From: Actinomycetes bacterium
Lineage (GTDB): Bacteria; Actinomycetota; Actinomycetes; Streptosporangiales; Streptosporangiaceae
Assembly: GCA_025964575.1 (NCBI GenBank)
Contig: JAOPYO010000335.1
Coordinates: 1 to 64,000, forward strand
Direction: 5' to 3'
DNA length: 64,000 nt
This document shows positions 25,905-34,295 of the stretch, one piece after another (the first letter of the stretch is position 1; every line of letters starts with the position of its first letter). The notes beneath the pieces were generated by a model. That model did not search any database. It saw only the letters and a list, made by a program, of their open reading frames with translations, and was not told the origin of the DNA. The position numbers and the translations under genes were made by a program.

Positions 25905-27074
25905 ATGAACGCAGACTTTCCCGCATATGCCCCGGCGGAGGAGCATGAGCTTCTTCGTCAGGCGGTTCGTGAGCTGGCCGCCGCTGAGATCGCTCCTCGT
26001 GCGGCGGAGGTGGATGAGAGGGCGGTGTTCCCGCGGCATTCTTTGGATGCGCTGGTGCGGGGTGATCTGCATGCGGTGCACATTCCGGAAGCTTATGGGG
26101 GTGTGGGTGGTGATGCTTTGGCGGCGGTGATCGTGATCGAGGAGGTCGCGCGGGCGTGTGCGTCGTCGTCGTTGATCCCGGCGGTGAACAAGCTGGGTAC
26201 GGTGCCGGTTTTGTTGTCGGGGTCGGAGGATCTGAAGAAGCGGTATCTGGGGGCGGTGGCGCGGGGTGAGGCGATGTTCTCGTATGCGTTGTCGGAGGCG
26301 GAGGCGGGTTCGGACGCGGCGGCGATGCGGACGCGGGCGGTGCGTGATGGTGGCCACTGGGTGTTGAACGGCACGAAGATGTGGATCACGAATGCGGGGG
26401 TGTCGGAGTTCTACACGGTGATGGCGGTGACGGATCCGTCGGTGGGTGCGCGGGGGATTTCGGCGTTCGTGGTGGAGAAGGGTGATGTGGGGGTCTCGTT
26501 CGGGCCGAAGGAGCGCAAGCTGGGGATCAAGGGGTCACCGACCCGTCAGGTGATCTTGGAGGATGTGCGGATTCCGGCGGATCGGATGATCGGCGCGGAG
26601 GGCACTGGTTTCAAGACGGCGCTGGCGACGTTGGATCATACCCGGATCACGATCGCCGCGCAGGCGCTGGGCATCGCGCAGGGTGCGTTGGATTACGCGA
26701 TCGGGTATGTGAAGGAGCGCCGGCAGTTCGGGAGGGCGGTCGCGGATTTTCAGGGGGTGCAGTTCATGGTCGCTGATATGGCGATGCGGCTGGAGGGCGC
26801 CCGGCAGCTGACGTATCACGCGGCGGCGAAGTCGGAGCGGGCGATGCGGGGGGAGAGGGTCGCGGATTTGACGTTCGTGTCGTCGGCGGCCAAGTGCCTG
26901 GCTTCGGATGTGGCGATGGATGTGACGGTGGACGCGGTGCAGCTCTTGGGCGGTTATGGCTATACCGGTGACTTCCCGGTGGAACGCATGATGCGGGATG
27001 CCAAGATCACCCAGATTTATGAGGGCACCAACCAGATCCAGCGCGTCGTCATGGCCCGCCAACTCCTGAAATAG
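25905..27074 (+). CDS. Acyl-CoA dehydrogenase
   Basis: 389 aa, a full-length FAD-dependent acyl-CoA dehydrogenase. Visible motifs include the FAD-binding YALSEAEAGSDAAAMRT, WITNAGVSE, FGRAVADFQGVQF and the C-terminal catalytic-base Glu in IYEGTNQIQRV. The Glu position fits short-chain or branched-chain enzymes. Start is ATG 25905. The middle (26040-26950) uses GCG, GTG, TCG and CGG codons far more than its neighbours, which favour C-ending codons. It faces a convergent GT2 gene and shares a terminator with it. Confidence 0.95.
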   Translation: MNADFPAYAPAEEHELLRQAVRELAAAEIAPRAAEVDERAVFPRHSLDALVRGDLHAVHIPEAYGGVGGDALAAVIVIEEVARACASSSLIPAVNKLGTVPVLLSGSEDLKKRYLGAVARGEAMFSYALSEAEAGSDAAAMRTRAVRDGGHWVLNGTKMWITNAGVSEFYTVMAVTDPSVGARGISAFVVEKGDVGVSFGPKERKLGIKGSPTRQVILEDVRIPADRMIGAEGTGFKTALATLDHTRITIAAQALGIAQGALDYAIGYVKERRQFGRAVADFQGVQFMVADMAMRLEGARQLTYHAAAKSERAMRGERVADLTFVSSAAKCLASDVAMDVTVDAVQLLGGYGYTGDFPVERMMRDAKITQIYEGTNQIQRVVMARQLLK

Positions 27075-27126
27075 GCACGAAGACCGGCGGCTCAGTGATG
27101 GAAGCTGGTCCCCCTAGGCAGGCACC

Positions 27127-27152
27127 GGCCAGCCCTAAACCTTGGGCTGGCC
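27127..27152. terminator. Bidirectional terminator, 9-bp perfect stem
   Basis: GGCCAGCCC-taaacctt-GGGCTGGCC. It lies between the convergent acyl-CoA dehydrogenase and GT2 genes, and the GT2 stop codon is in its loop, so it also encodes the last GT2 residues. Confidence 0.75.
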
Positions 27153-28163
27153 GAGGCGAGGCGGGCTGGTGAGGAAACCGAGGCCCCAGGAGATGTGCAT
27201 GGTGGCGTACACCAGCGGCAGTCGCGCCCAGGCCGCCGTTGGCAACCCACGGCCGGTCGGTATCGAACCGATCGCCACGGCGGCGAAGTAACCGCCCGGG
27301 ATGATCCAGCCGAGCCAGAACCCGAAAGCCCCGCCCACCACGCCGCACGCCATGGCGATCACGGCGATCGGTGGGGCGAGATAGCGCAGGTTGAGCGTGC
27401 CCTGGTGCTCGCGGCCGACGACCCGCCGCCAGCGGCCGGTGTGGAAGTACTGCTTGGCCAGCGCCCGCAGGTTGGGGCGGGGCCGGTAGGTGACCTTCAT
27501 CCGGGGGGTGAACCACACCCTGCCGCCGCTCTGCCGGATGCGGTGGTTCATCTCCCAGTCCTGGGCCCGCACGAACGTCTCGTCATAGCCGCCGACCCGC
27601 TCCAGGGCGGTGCGCCGGAAGGTGCCGAGGTAGACGGTCTCGACCTCGCCGGCCTCGCCGCCCGTGTGGAACCGTGCGTTCCCCACGCCGATCTTGGAGG
27701 TCATCGCCCGGGCCACGGCCTTCTCGAACGGCGTGACACCCTCAGCGGCCATGATGCCGCCGACGTTGTCGGCCCCGGTCTCCTCCATGGTCTCGACCGC
27801 GGCGCGCACGTAGTCGGACGGCAGCAGTGAATGCCCGTCCACGCGCACCAGGATCGAGTACTGCGAAGCCTTGATCGCGATGTTCAATCCCTGCGGGGTA
27901 CGGCCCGTGGGGTTGGACACCACGATGACCCGCGGATTCTCGGCGGCGAGCTGGTTGGCGATCTGCTGCGTGCGGTCCCGGGACGGGCCGACGGCAAGCA
28001 CGAGCTCCAGCTCACCGGGATAGCTCTGCTGCATGATGCACCCAACCGCGTCGGACAGATGCCGTTCCTCGTTGAGGACTGGCATGATCACCGAGACGGC
28101 CGGCCAGGTGCGCTGGTCGACACTCACTTCGCTGCCGCTCTGCGCGTTGGGGGACGGTTTCAT
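27135..28163 (-). CDS. Family 2 glycosyltransferase (ExoA-like), membrane-linked
   Basis: 342 aa. The GT-A domain has SVIMPVLNEERHL, the DxD-like ILVRVDGHSLL, the acceptor-site GTFRRTALERVGGYDE and a QDWEMNHRIRQSGG motif. Two or three hydrophobic helices lie at about residues 255-325. It resembles succinoglycan ExoA-type enzymes that work at the inner membrane face on lipid-linked sugars. It is divergent from the LCP gene, so both may act in attaching a surface polymer. Confidence 0.9.
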   Translation of the reverse strand: MKPSPNAQSGSEVSVDQRTWPAVSVIMPVLNEERHLSDAVGCIMQQSYPGELELVLAVGPSRDRTQQIANQLAAENPRVIVVSNPTGRTPQGLNIAIKASQYSILVRVDGHSLLPSDYVRAAVETMEETGADNVGGIMAAEGVTPFEKAVARAMTSKIGVGNARFHTGGEAGEVETVYLGTFRRTALERVGGYDETFVRAQDWEMNHRIRQSGGRVWFTPRMKVTYRPRPNLRALAKQYFHTGRWRRVVGREHQGTLNLRYLAPPIAVIAMACGVVGGAFGFWLGWIIPGGYFAAVAIGSIPTGRGLPTAAWARLPLVYATMHISWGLGFLTSPPRLGQPKV

Positions 28164-28262
28164 GACGTCGCCACGCTACTGTACGAAGCCCGGGTTGCAG
28201 GCAACGAACGTACGGTTTCGAGCGTCCTTTATCTGGTGGATGTGGGCGAAACCGAACCAGGG

Positions 28263-28280
28263 GGCGCCTGACCAGGCGCC
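28263..28280. promoter_or_regulatory. Near-perfect palindrome next to the LCP ribosome site
   Basis: GGCGCCTG-AC-CAGGCGCC, 8-bp arms with a 2-base centre, directly followed by the GGGAGG ribosome site of the LCP gene. As RNA it would form a 7-bp stem beside the ribosome site; as DNA it is a good operator shape. Confidence 0.5.
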
Positions 28281-28297
28281 GGGAGGCGGTGTCGAGC

Positions 28298-30013
28298 ATG
28301 GCCGATGAGAGCGATGGGGAATCGTTCGAGCGCTATTTCCGGCCGCGACCGGGCACGCAGGGCGGGGAGAACGGCCCCGACGGTACCGGCGGTTTCGGCG
28401 TCTCCGATGACGGCGAGCCCGCGGGGGTCGCGATCGACGACACCCGGGCGCCCCGGGTTTCGGTCCCCGCCCCACGCAGCCATCGCCGGCCCGATGGGCC
28501 GGGAGTGGACAGCAGGGCGCCACGCCGGAGCCTGGTGAGCGCCAGGCGGCAGCGCAGATTCCTGTTGATCTCCGCGGTCATGTCGGGCTTCGTGCTGGTC
28601 ACCTCCGGCGGGGCCTGGGCGTTCCAGGCCTATATCACCGGGAGCATCGACAAGGTCGGTGTCGGCGGCCTGGGCAAGGGCAAGAACGACGGTCCCAAGG
28701 GGGCGATGAACATCCTGGTCGCCGGGGTGGACCGGCGGGAGGGTCTGACCAAGGCGCAGCAGCAGGAGTTGCATCTCGGCCATGAGCCCGGTGAGCGCTC
28801 CGACACGATGATGCTGGTGCACGTGTCGGCCGACCACGACAAGATCTCGATCGTCAGCCTGCCCCGCGACTCCTACGTCATGATCCCGGCGCACAAGTCG
28901 AATGGCTCGGAAGGTGCCAAGAACAGCCAGGTACCGGCCCGATACGGCAAGCTGACCTGGGCCTACCAGTTCGGTGGGCCGGATCTCACCGTGGCCACGA
29001 TCAAGAGCGCCACCGGAGTGGCCATCGATCACTACATCGAGGTCAACTTCTTCGGCTTCGTGAAGATGGTCGACGCCCTGGGCGGTGTGGACATCTGCAC
29101 CGAGCAGGCGATCAACGACCCCAAGAGCGGACTGCAACTGTCGGCAGGGAAGCATCCCGACGTGGGTGGCGTGAAGGCGCTCGGCTTCGCCAGGGCTCGT
29201 TACACGCTCGGTGACGGCACCGACCTGGGCAGGATCGACCGCCAGCAGCAGTTCATGTCGACGATGATGAAGAAGGCGCTCAGCTCCAACACCCTGAGTG
29301 ACCCGATCAAGTCCGCGAAGTTCCTCTCTGCCGCGCTCAAGGCCGTACGCGTCGACAAGGGTCTGGCCAAGAACATGCCCGCGCTGGCCGACCAGATGAA
29401 GAGCCTCTCCACCGACAGCGTCGCCTTCGCCAAGGTGCCGCTGTCGAATCCCGGTTACAACGTGGTGATGTGGAACTTCCGGCAGCCACAGTCGACGGTG
29501 CTCTGGGACAACCGTGCGGCAGCTGATCTCTTCGCCCACTTCAAGAAGGACCAGCCGCTCATCAAGCCCACGCCGACGGTCACCCCCGGACAGGCACAGC
29601 CGCAGGCCAAGCCCAAGCCCAAGGACGACCTGACCGTCTCGCCTGCCCAGATCACCGTCCGGGTGCTCAACGGCGTCGGCACCCGGGGGGTCGCGCGTCA
29701 GTCGGCCAACGACCTGAGGAAGGCGGGCTTCGTGCCGGTGGTGGTCCCCGGCATCGCCAAGACGACCGGTATGAAGACCACACAGATCCAGTACGGCCCC
29801 GGGCGCGAGGACTCCGCCAAGACCCTCGCGGCGGCGATTCCGGGGGCCAAGGTCAAGAAGGTGGCCTCCCTCGGCAACACCATCCAGGTGCTCGTGGGCG
29901 GAAACTGGGCCGGCGCGAAGAAGGTCAAGTTGACCGCCGCCGCAGCTGCCGCTACCGGTGCAGGCCAGCAGCCGGCGGCTAGGACCGCTACCCAGAACAT
30001 CCTTTGTAAATAG
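28298..30013 (+). CDS. LytR-CpsA-Psr (LCP) ligase with LytR_C domain
   Basis: 571 aa from ATG 28298. A cytoplasmic Pro/Arg-rich N-terminus of 85 residues, one transmembrane helix (about 88-110), then the LCP domain: NILVAGVDRREG, RSDTMMLVHV, IVSLPRDSYV, and FARARYTLGDGTDLGRIDRQ with its arginines. A LytR_C domain closes the protein (VRVLNGVGTRGVARQSANDL). LCP enzymes move glycopolymers from undecaprenyl-pyrophosphate onto peptidoglycan outside the membrane. This fits the many glycan genes in the window. An in-frame GTG at 28289 is too close to the ribosome site. Confidence 0.95.
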   Translation: MADESDGESFERYFRPRPGTQGGENGPDGTGGFGVSDDGEPAGVAIDDTRAPRVSVPAPRSHRRPDGPGVDSRAPRRSLVSARRQRRFLLISAVMSGFVLVTSGGAWAFQAYITGSIDKVGVGGLGKGKNDGPKGAMNILVAGVDRREGLTKAQQQELHLGHEPGERSDTMMLVHVSADHDKISIVSLPRDSYVMIPAHKSNGSEGAKNSQVPARYGKLTWAYQFGGPDLTVATIKSATGVAIDHYIEVNFFGFVKMVDALGGVDICTEQAINDPKSGLQLSAGKHPDVGGVKALGFARARYTLGDGTDLGRIDRQQQFMSTMMKKALSSNTLSDPIKSAKFLSAALKAVRVDKGLAKNMPALADQMKSLSTDSVAFAKVPLSNPGYNVVMWNFRQPQSTVLWDNRAAADLFAHFKKDQPLIKPTPTVTPGQAQPQAKPKPKDDLTVSPAQITVRVLNGVGTRGVARQSANDLRKAGFVPVVVPGIAKTTGMKTTQIQYGPGREDSAKTLAAAIPGAKVKKVASLGNTIQVLVGGNWAGAKKVKLTAAAAAATGAGQQPAARTATQNILCK

Positions 30014-30103
30014 CCTGAATCATCCAGATCGAGGGCTACGCTGCTGACCTGATCGGCGCGCCACGCGCCAAGTCCGGCCCTGTTGCGGGCCGAGGAGGTA
30101 GCG

Positions 30104-30721
30104 ATGCCCAACGGTCTACGGCATGTACTGGGCCTGATCGCAGGTGTGATCCTGGCCCCGGTGATCGCGGCCGGACTGCTCTACGGCACCGATCGGCTCG
30201 CACGCCTCTTCCAGACGTACTTCTTTCGCGGTAACGGTCAGTGGACGGCCGTGGCGATTCTCACCCTCACCGGGGTGACCCTCGGAGTGCTGGTCGGCTC
30301 CCGGATCTCGCCGCTCGCCTCACTGATCCCCGGCCTCCTCTTCACCGGTGTCGGCGGGCTCTGGGCCGTTGCGCCGGTGTGGATGACGCGGCACAGCTCC
30401 CACAAGCTCCCGGACACCTTCGACCGCGGCTACCAGTACGTCGGCCCGTACGGGGTGCTCCTCGTGCTCGGACTGCTGCTCCTCGTCGGCTCGCTGTCGC
30501 CGTCCCGATGGCGGGCACGCGAGCCGCGGACCGTGCGGCAGGCCTATGAGTACGGGCCCCCCGACGGCGGCTTCGTACCGGCTTCAGGCCCCGCACCGGG
30601 TCTCGGCCAGGGCTCCGCCGCAGGCCCCGGCACCGCGCCAAGGCACCCGGCCCGCGAGGGCCAGGAGCCTCCGGACTGGGCCTCTCCACCCCCTGGTCCC
30701 TCACCCTTCAGATCCCAGTGA
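30104..30721 (+). CDS. Small membrane protein with Pro/Gly-rich tail, unrecognised
   Basis: About 205 aa from ATG 30104 (MPNGLRHVLG), which follows a GAGGAGG site. There are four hydrophobic segments at about 7-27, 45-65, 67-90 and 110-130. The last 70 residues are Pro/Gly/Ala-rich with a SRWRAREPRTVRQAYEYGPP stretch just after the final helix. It is 90 bases behind the LCP gene and may share its transcript. I do not recognise a family. Confidence 0.7.
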   Translation: MPNGLRHVLGLIAGVILAPVIAAGLLYGTDRLARLFQTYFFRGNGQWTAVAILTLTGVTLGVLVGSRISPLASLIPGLLFTGVGGLWAVAPVWMTRHSSHKLPDTFDRGYQYVGPYGVLLVLGLLLLVGSLSPSRWRAREPRTVRQAYEYGPPDGGFVPASGPAPGLGQGSAAGPGTAPRHPAREGQEPPDWASPPPGPSPFRSQ

Positions 30722-30775
30722 GCACTTTGAGATCCCCGTGAACCTGAGCGATCAGGCGCGCGGTCGGGTTGCCCG

Positions 30776-31660
30776 TCACACGACGGTGAGGGTGCCGGGG
30801 ACGTCGTCTACGACCAGGGCATCGACCCCGGCGCGGACGTAGCCCGGCGCGTCTTCGGGCTTCGGACACCAGGCCAGCACCTCCAGACCGGCCTGGTGTG
30901 CGACCTCGACCGAGTGCTCCACCGGCCGATGCCGCTTGCGAGGTGCCGTCGCGGCCGCATCCGCATCAGGGCCGAGCTCCGTGTCGGCCGGCCCGAACCG
31001 GAACGAGCCGGTATGCAGGCCGACCGCCTGCAGGCCGAGCCCGGCCGCGGCGGCGAGGCCGTGCCACATCGGGAACCCCAGCCAGGTGAGCAGGCCGAGC
31101 GGCACTCCCGGCAGGTTCTCCTTCAGTTGCAGGAGCACCGCAGGGTCGAACGATGTCACCAGCAGCTGCCGGCGCCGGGCCTCGGCCTTCAGCAGGGGCA
31201 GTAGGAGCGCGCCGGTTCGCCGGGCCGGTGTGTCGACGGCGTCCTCGAGGATCGTCTTGACATCGACGTCCACGGCGACCGAGGTGGGCAGCGCGTCGAA
31301 GATGTCCCCCAGCCGCGGCAGCCCGCAGGAGTCGGCGGTCTGCTCGATCACGAAATCCCCCTCGACGGTGACCGGGTCGTGCCGCAGGACGAGCTCGTCA
31401 TCCGCCGTACGCTGCACGTCGATCTCCACCCAGGAGGTCCCGGCCTGGACCGCCGCGAGCAGCGAGGCGATCGTGTTCTCCACCACGAGGTCGTCATCGA
31501 CCGCGGCACCGCCGCCCATCGCGGCTCCGCCGACCGCCACGTCACCGGTCGGCGGCACGCCGCCGACCAGGTGATGGGTGGCCGGAACGCCGGCGACGGG
31601 GACCGAACCGGAACCCGAGCCACGGTGTCCGATGACGGCCGGCCTAGAAGCGAAGATCAT
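30776..31660 (-). CDS. Glycerophosphodiester phosphodiesterase family protein with inserted loop
   Basis: 294 aa from ATG 31660, which follows GGGAGA. GDPD features: GHRG (His12-Arg-Gly) at the N-terminus, VVENTIASLLAAVQAG, VEIDVQRTADDELVLRHDPV with the second catalytic His, and a C-terminal VDALVVDDVPGTLTVV. The enzyme would split glycerophosphodiesters into glycerol phosphate and an alcohol. Odd feature: HRG and ENT are normally less than 10 residues apart, but 46 residues separate them here, and the insert is Gly/Val/Ala-rich. It is downstream of an IspD/TarI-like gene on the same strand. Confidence 0.85.
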   Translation of the reverse strand: MIFASRPAVIGHRGSGSGSVPVAGVPATHHLVGGVPPTGDVAVGGAAMGGGAAVDDDLVVENTIASLLAAVQAGTSWVEIDVQRTADDELVLRHDPVTVEGDFVIEQTADSCGLPRLGDIFDALPTSVAVDVDVKTILEDAVDTPARRTGALLLPLLKAEARRRQLLVTSFDPAVLLQLKENLPGVPLGLLTWLGFPMWHGLAAAAGLGLQAVGLHTGSFRFGPADTELGPDADAAATAPRKRHRPVEHSVEVAHQAGLEVLAWCPKPEDAPGYVRAGVDALVVDDVPGTLTVV

Positions 31661-31740
31661 GGAGTTCTCCCATCGGGATGCGGCGGCTGGTCGGCGGTGC
31701 GGGGTAATGGGGTGGTGGAGTAGCGGAGTGGTGGTGGGAG

Positions 31741-32502
31741 TCATAGCGGCGGGTGCCCGGCCAGATGTTCGGCGATGAACACGTCCATGGGGTGGGTGAC
31801 CTTGAGGTTGCGCTCGCTGCCTTCCACGACCGGGATGGGCACGTCCGGCAGATAGTGGTGCACTACCCCGCAGTCGTCGGTGGCGGAACCGTGGTGAACG
31901 GGTCCTGCGGTGTCGGCGAGCGCGAGCTCGTACGCCTTGCGGATCGTGCCGAGACGGAATCCTTGCGGGGTCTGGAACCGGCGTAGCCCGGAGCGGGCCG
32001 GCATCGAGGTCACCAGGTCCTCGGTGACCGCGACGATCGTGTCGGCGACGGGCATCCCGACGGCCACCGCCTCGTACGAGTCCAGGGCCGTCAGGCACCG
32101 GCCGATCACGTCGTGATCGACGAAGGGACGGGCCGCATCATGAAAGAGCACCCGGGTGTCATCGGGCTCCGCGACCAGGGCCGTCAGCGCTCGAAGGGTG
32201 GATTCGGTACGGCTCGCTCCGCCCTCGATCACCGCGGAGACCCGGCTGTAGGGTGCGGCGATCGCCTTGGCCACGTCCACGTACCCCGGCGCCATCACCA
32301 CGATGATCTCGTCGATGCCCGGCGCGGCCGGGGGCGGGCCTTCCCCGGAGGGCTGCTGGGTGAATCGGTGGGTGAAGGTGTCGAACGTTTCGATGGCGTA
32401 CGACAGGATCGGCCGACCGGCCACCTCGATCAATTGCTTGGGAACCGCCGACCCGACGCGCTGTCCCGTGCCACCGGCGAGGATCACGACAAGGGTTCTC
32501 AT
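31741..32502 (-). CDS. IspD/TarI-family cytidylyltransferase
   Basis: 253 aa from ATG 32502. CTP-binding loop ILAGGTGQRVGSAVPKQ, DAARPFVDHDVI, a QTPQGFRLGTIRKAYELA motif and EGSERNLKVTHPMD near the end. These are shared by IspD (2-C-methyl-erythritol-4-phosphate) and TarI (ribitol-5-phosphate) enzymes. The AGG rather than AAG loop and the neighbours (GDPD, CDP-alcohol transferases) lean toward a polyol phosphate; IspD in actinomycetes usually sits with ispF, absent here. A Pro-rich insert (about residues 48-62) is unusual. It is divergent from the CDP-alcohol operon. Confidence 0.8.
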   Translation of the reverse strand: MRTLVVILAGGTGQRVGSAVPKQLIEVAGRPILSYAIETFDTFTHRFTQQPSGEGPPPAAPGIDEIIVVMAPGYVDVAKAIAAPYSRVSAVIEGGASRTESTLRALTALVAEPDDTRVLFHDAARPFVDHDVIGRCLTALDSYEAVAVGMPVADTIVAVTEDLVTSMPARSGLRRFQTPQGFRLGTIRKAYELALADTAGPVHHGSATDDCGVVHHYLPDVPIPVVEGSERNLKVTHPMDVFIAEHLAGHPPL

Positions 32503-32585
32503 GCGAGCCGCTACGCTGTGGGGGCGCCCGCTTCCATGATCCCAATCTTTGCGGTGCATAACCTGTCCTGCCGTGGAGGGCGTCG

Positions 32586-34295
32586 ATGACGTTGGCCGTA
32601 GTGGTCGCCACCGAACCGTACGAGCTGGGGATCGCCGCCGGTCTGGCGTACGACGCCGAGAGGTCGCTCCTGGAGCGTCTGCTCGAGCAGTTGGCCTCGC
32701 TCAACGTACAGGAGATCCATGTCATCGCCCGGCGAGACATGGCCTCGGGTCTCCGCAAGATCAGCTGTCGGCCACGCGATGCCTCCGCGCAGTCCGCTCC
32801 TCACGATAGTGGGGACCAACCGGACGTTCACCAGGTCATCGAGTCCGACGACTTGGCGCAGGATCTGCGAGAGATAGCGCGACTGGCCCGGGCCGCGACG
32901 GAACCGATGCTCATCCTGCACGGGGACATCGTCGCGACCGATGAGCTGCTGACCCGGCTGGAGCGCGGCGCCAAGGGCCCCGCGGCCGCGGTGACCGGAC
33001 CGTTCACCACCACCCGCCCTCCCCTCAGGGTGAGCCGGCATCTGATCGACTCGGCGGGGTCCGGCCACCACCAGGTGACCAACCCCGACGGGGTCTTCCG
33101 CGGAGTGCTGCGGGTCGCACCGCCCGCGACCGGGACACTCGCGGACGCCGCCGAGGAGCTCGCCACGCTGGTGGAGACTCCGGGTGCGCTCAGTGAGCCC
33201 GCCCCGGTCCTCACGACGACCGGCGGGATCACCGAGCACCTCGAGGTCTTCGTCGACAACGATGTGGACGGCGACCTCGGTGGGAAGCCGACCGGGGCCG
33301 GGACGTTCGCCACCACGGTCTCGGTGGGCGATGACGTGACCGCCCTGCTGCTGGTCGGACTGGTCCGTTCCGGAGTACGGGTGACCGCGCGGGGCGCCGG
33401 AGGCCTGGTCTGCGACCGGGTGCTGACCCTCGAGGAGGCCGCGGCGGCCCGTACCGCCGTGGAGGCGGTCGATGAGGAGAAGGTCCGCCTCGACGCCGCG
33501 GTGAAGAGCAACGACGGATTCTTCACCACATACGCGGTCAGTTCCTACTCCCGCTACATCGCGCGCTGGGCGGCCAAGCGCAAGCTCACGCCCAACATGG
33601 TGACGTCCTTCTCCATGTGGATAGCCGTGGTCGCCGCGGTCTGGTTCGCGGCAGGCACCCGGCTCGGCATGGTCGTCGGCGCGGTGCTGTTCTACTTCTC
33701 GTTCGTCTTCGACTGCGTGGACGGGCAGCTGGCCCGCTACACCCGGCAGTACAGCACCCTCGGGGCCTGGCTGGACGCCACCTTCGACCGCGCCAAGGAG
33801 TACGTCGTCTATGCCGGCCTCGCGGTCGGGTCCACCGCCGCGGCGGTCGGCAGCGGGGTGCATGCGGGTGACGTCTGGGGCCTGGCCGTCGCCACCCTGA
33901 TCCTGCAGACCATCCGGCACATGGTGGACTTCTCCTTCGCCGCGGGGAAGGTCCGCGCCAAGCCGGAGCCGCGCCCGACCCGCCCGCTGGCGGAACCCGG
34001 CGACGGCGCACAGGTCGCTGCGGCGCCCACGCCCGAGCCCGTCGCACGGCCGACCGGGCGGGGGGCCGGCCTCGGCCACCTGGTGGTCCGGCTGTCGCAC
34101 CGCACGGAGAAGATCCCCGGTCTTCGCTGGGCGAAGAAGATCGTCATTCTGCCCATCGGGGAGCGGTTCGCGCTCATCTCGATCAGCGCCGCGCTCTTCA
34201 ACGCACAGGTGACATTCATCGCACTGTTGGTCTGGGGTTCCCTGGCCACCGCGTACACCCTGACCGGACGAGTTCTGAGGTCTCTCGCCAAATGA
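32586..34295 (+). CDS. CDP-alcohol phosphotransferase with degenerate nucleotidyltransferase-like N-domain
   Basis: 569 aa. Residues 1-290 look like a sugar-nucleotidyltransferase fold that has lost the GxGxR loop but keeps MLILHGDIVATDELL. Residues 320-569 are a multi-helix CDP-alcohol phosphotransferase with the complete D-x2-DG-x2-AR-x8-G-x3-D-x3-D signature: Asp376, Asp379, Arg384, Gly393, Asp397 and Asp401. The order resembles the fused IPCT-DIPPS enzymes of thermophiles that make di-inositol phosphate. ATG 32586 follows GGAGGG. It overlaps the next gene by four bases and starts a five-gene overlapping run. Confidence 0.85.
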   Translation: MTLAVVVATEPYELGIAAGLAYDAERSLLERLLEQLASLNVQEIHVIARRDMASGLRKISCRPRDASAQSAPHDSGDQPDVHQVIESDDLAQDLREIARLARAATEPMLILHGDIVATDELLTRLERGAKGPAAAVTGPFTTTRPPLRVSRHLIDSAGSGHHQVTNPDGVFRGVLRVAPPATGTLADAAEELATLVETPGALSEPAPVLTTTGGITEHLEVFVDNDVDGDLGGKPTGAGTFATTVSVGDDVTALLLVGLVRSGVRVTARGAGGLVCDRVLTLEEAAAARTAVEAVDEEKVRLDAAVKSNDGFFTTYAVSSYSRYIARWAAKRKLTPNMVTSFSMWIAVVAAVWFAAGTRLGMVVGAVLFYFSFVFDCVDGQLARYTRQYSTLGAWLDATFDRAKEYVVYAGLAVGSTAAAVGSGVHAGDVWGLAVATLILQTIRHMVDFSFAAGKVRAKPEPRPTRPLAEPGDGAQVAAAPTPEPVARPTGRGAGLGHLVVRLSHRTEKIPGLRWAKKIVILPIGERFALISISAALFNAQVTFIALLVWGSLATAYTLTGRVLRSLAK

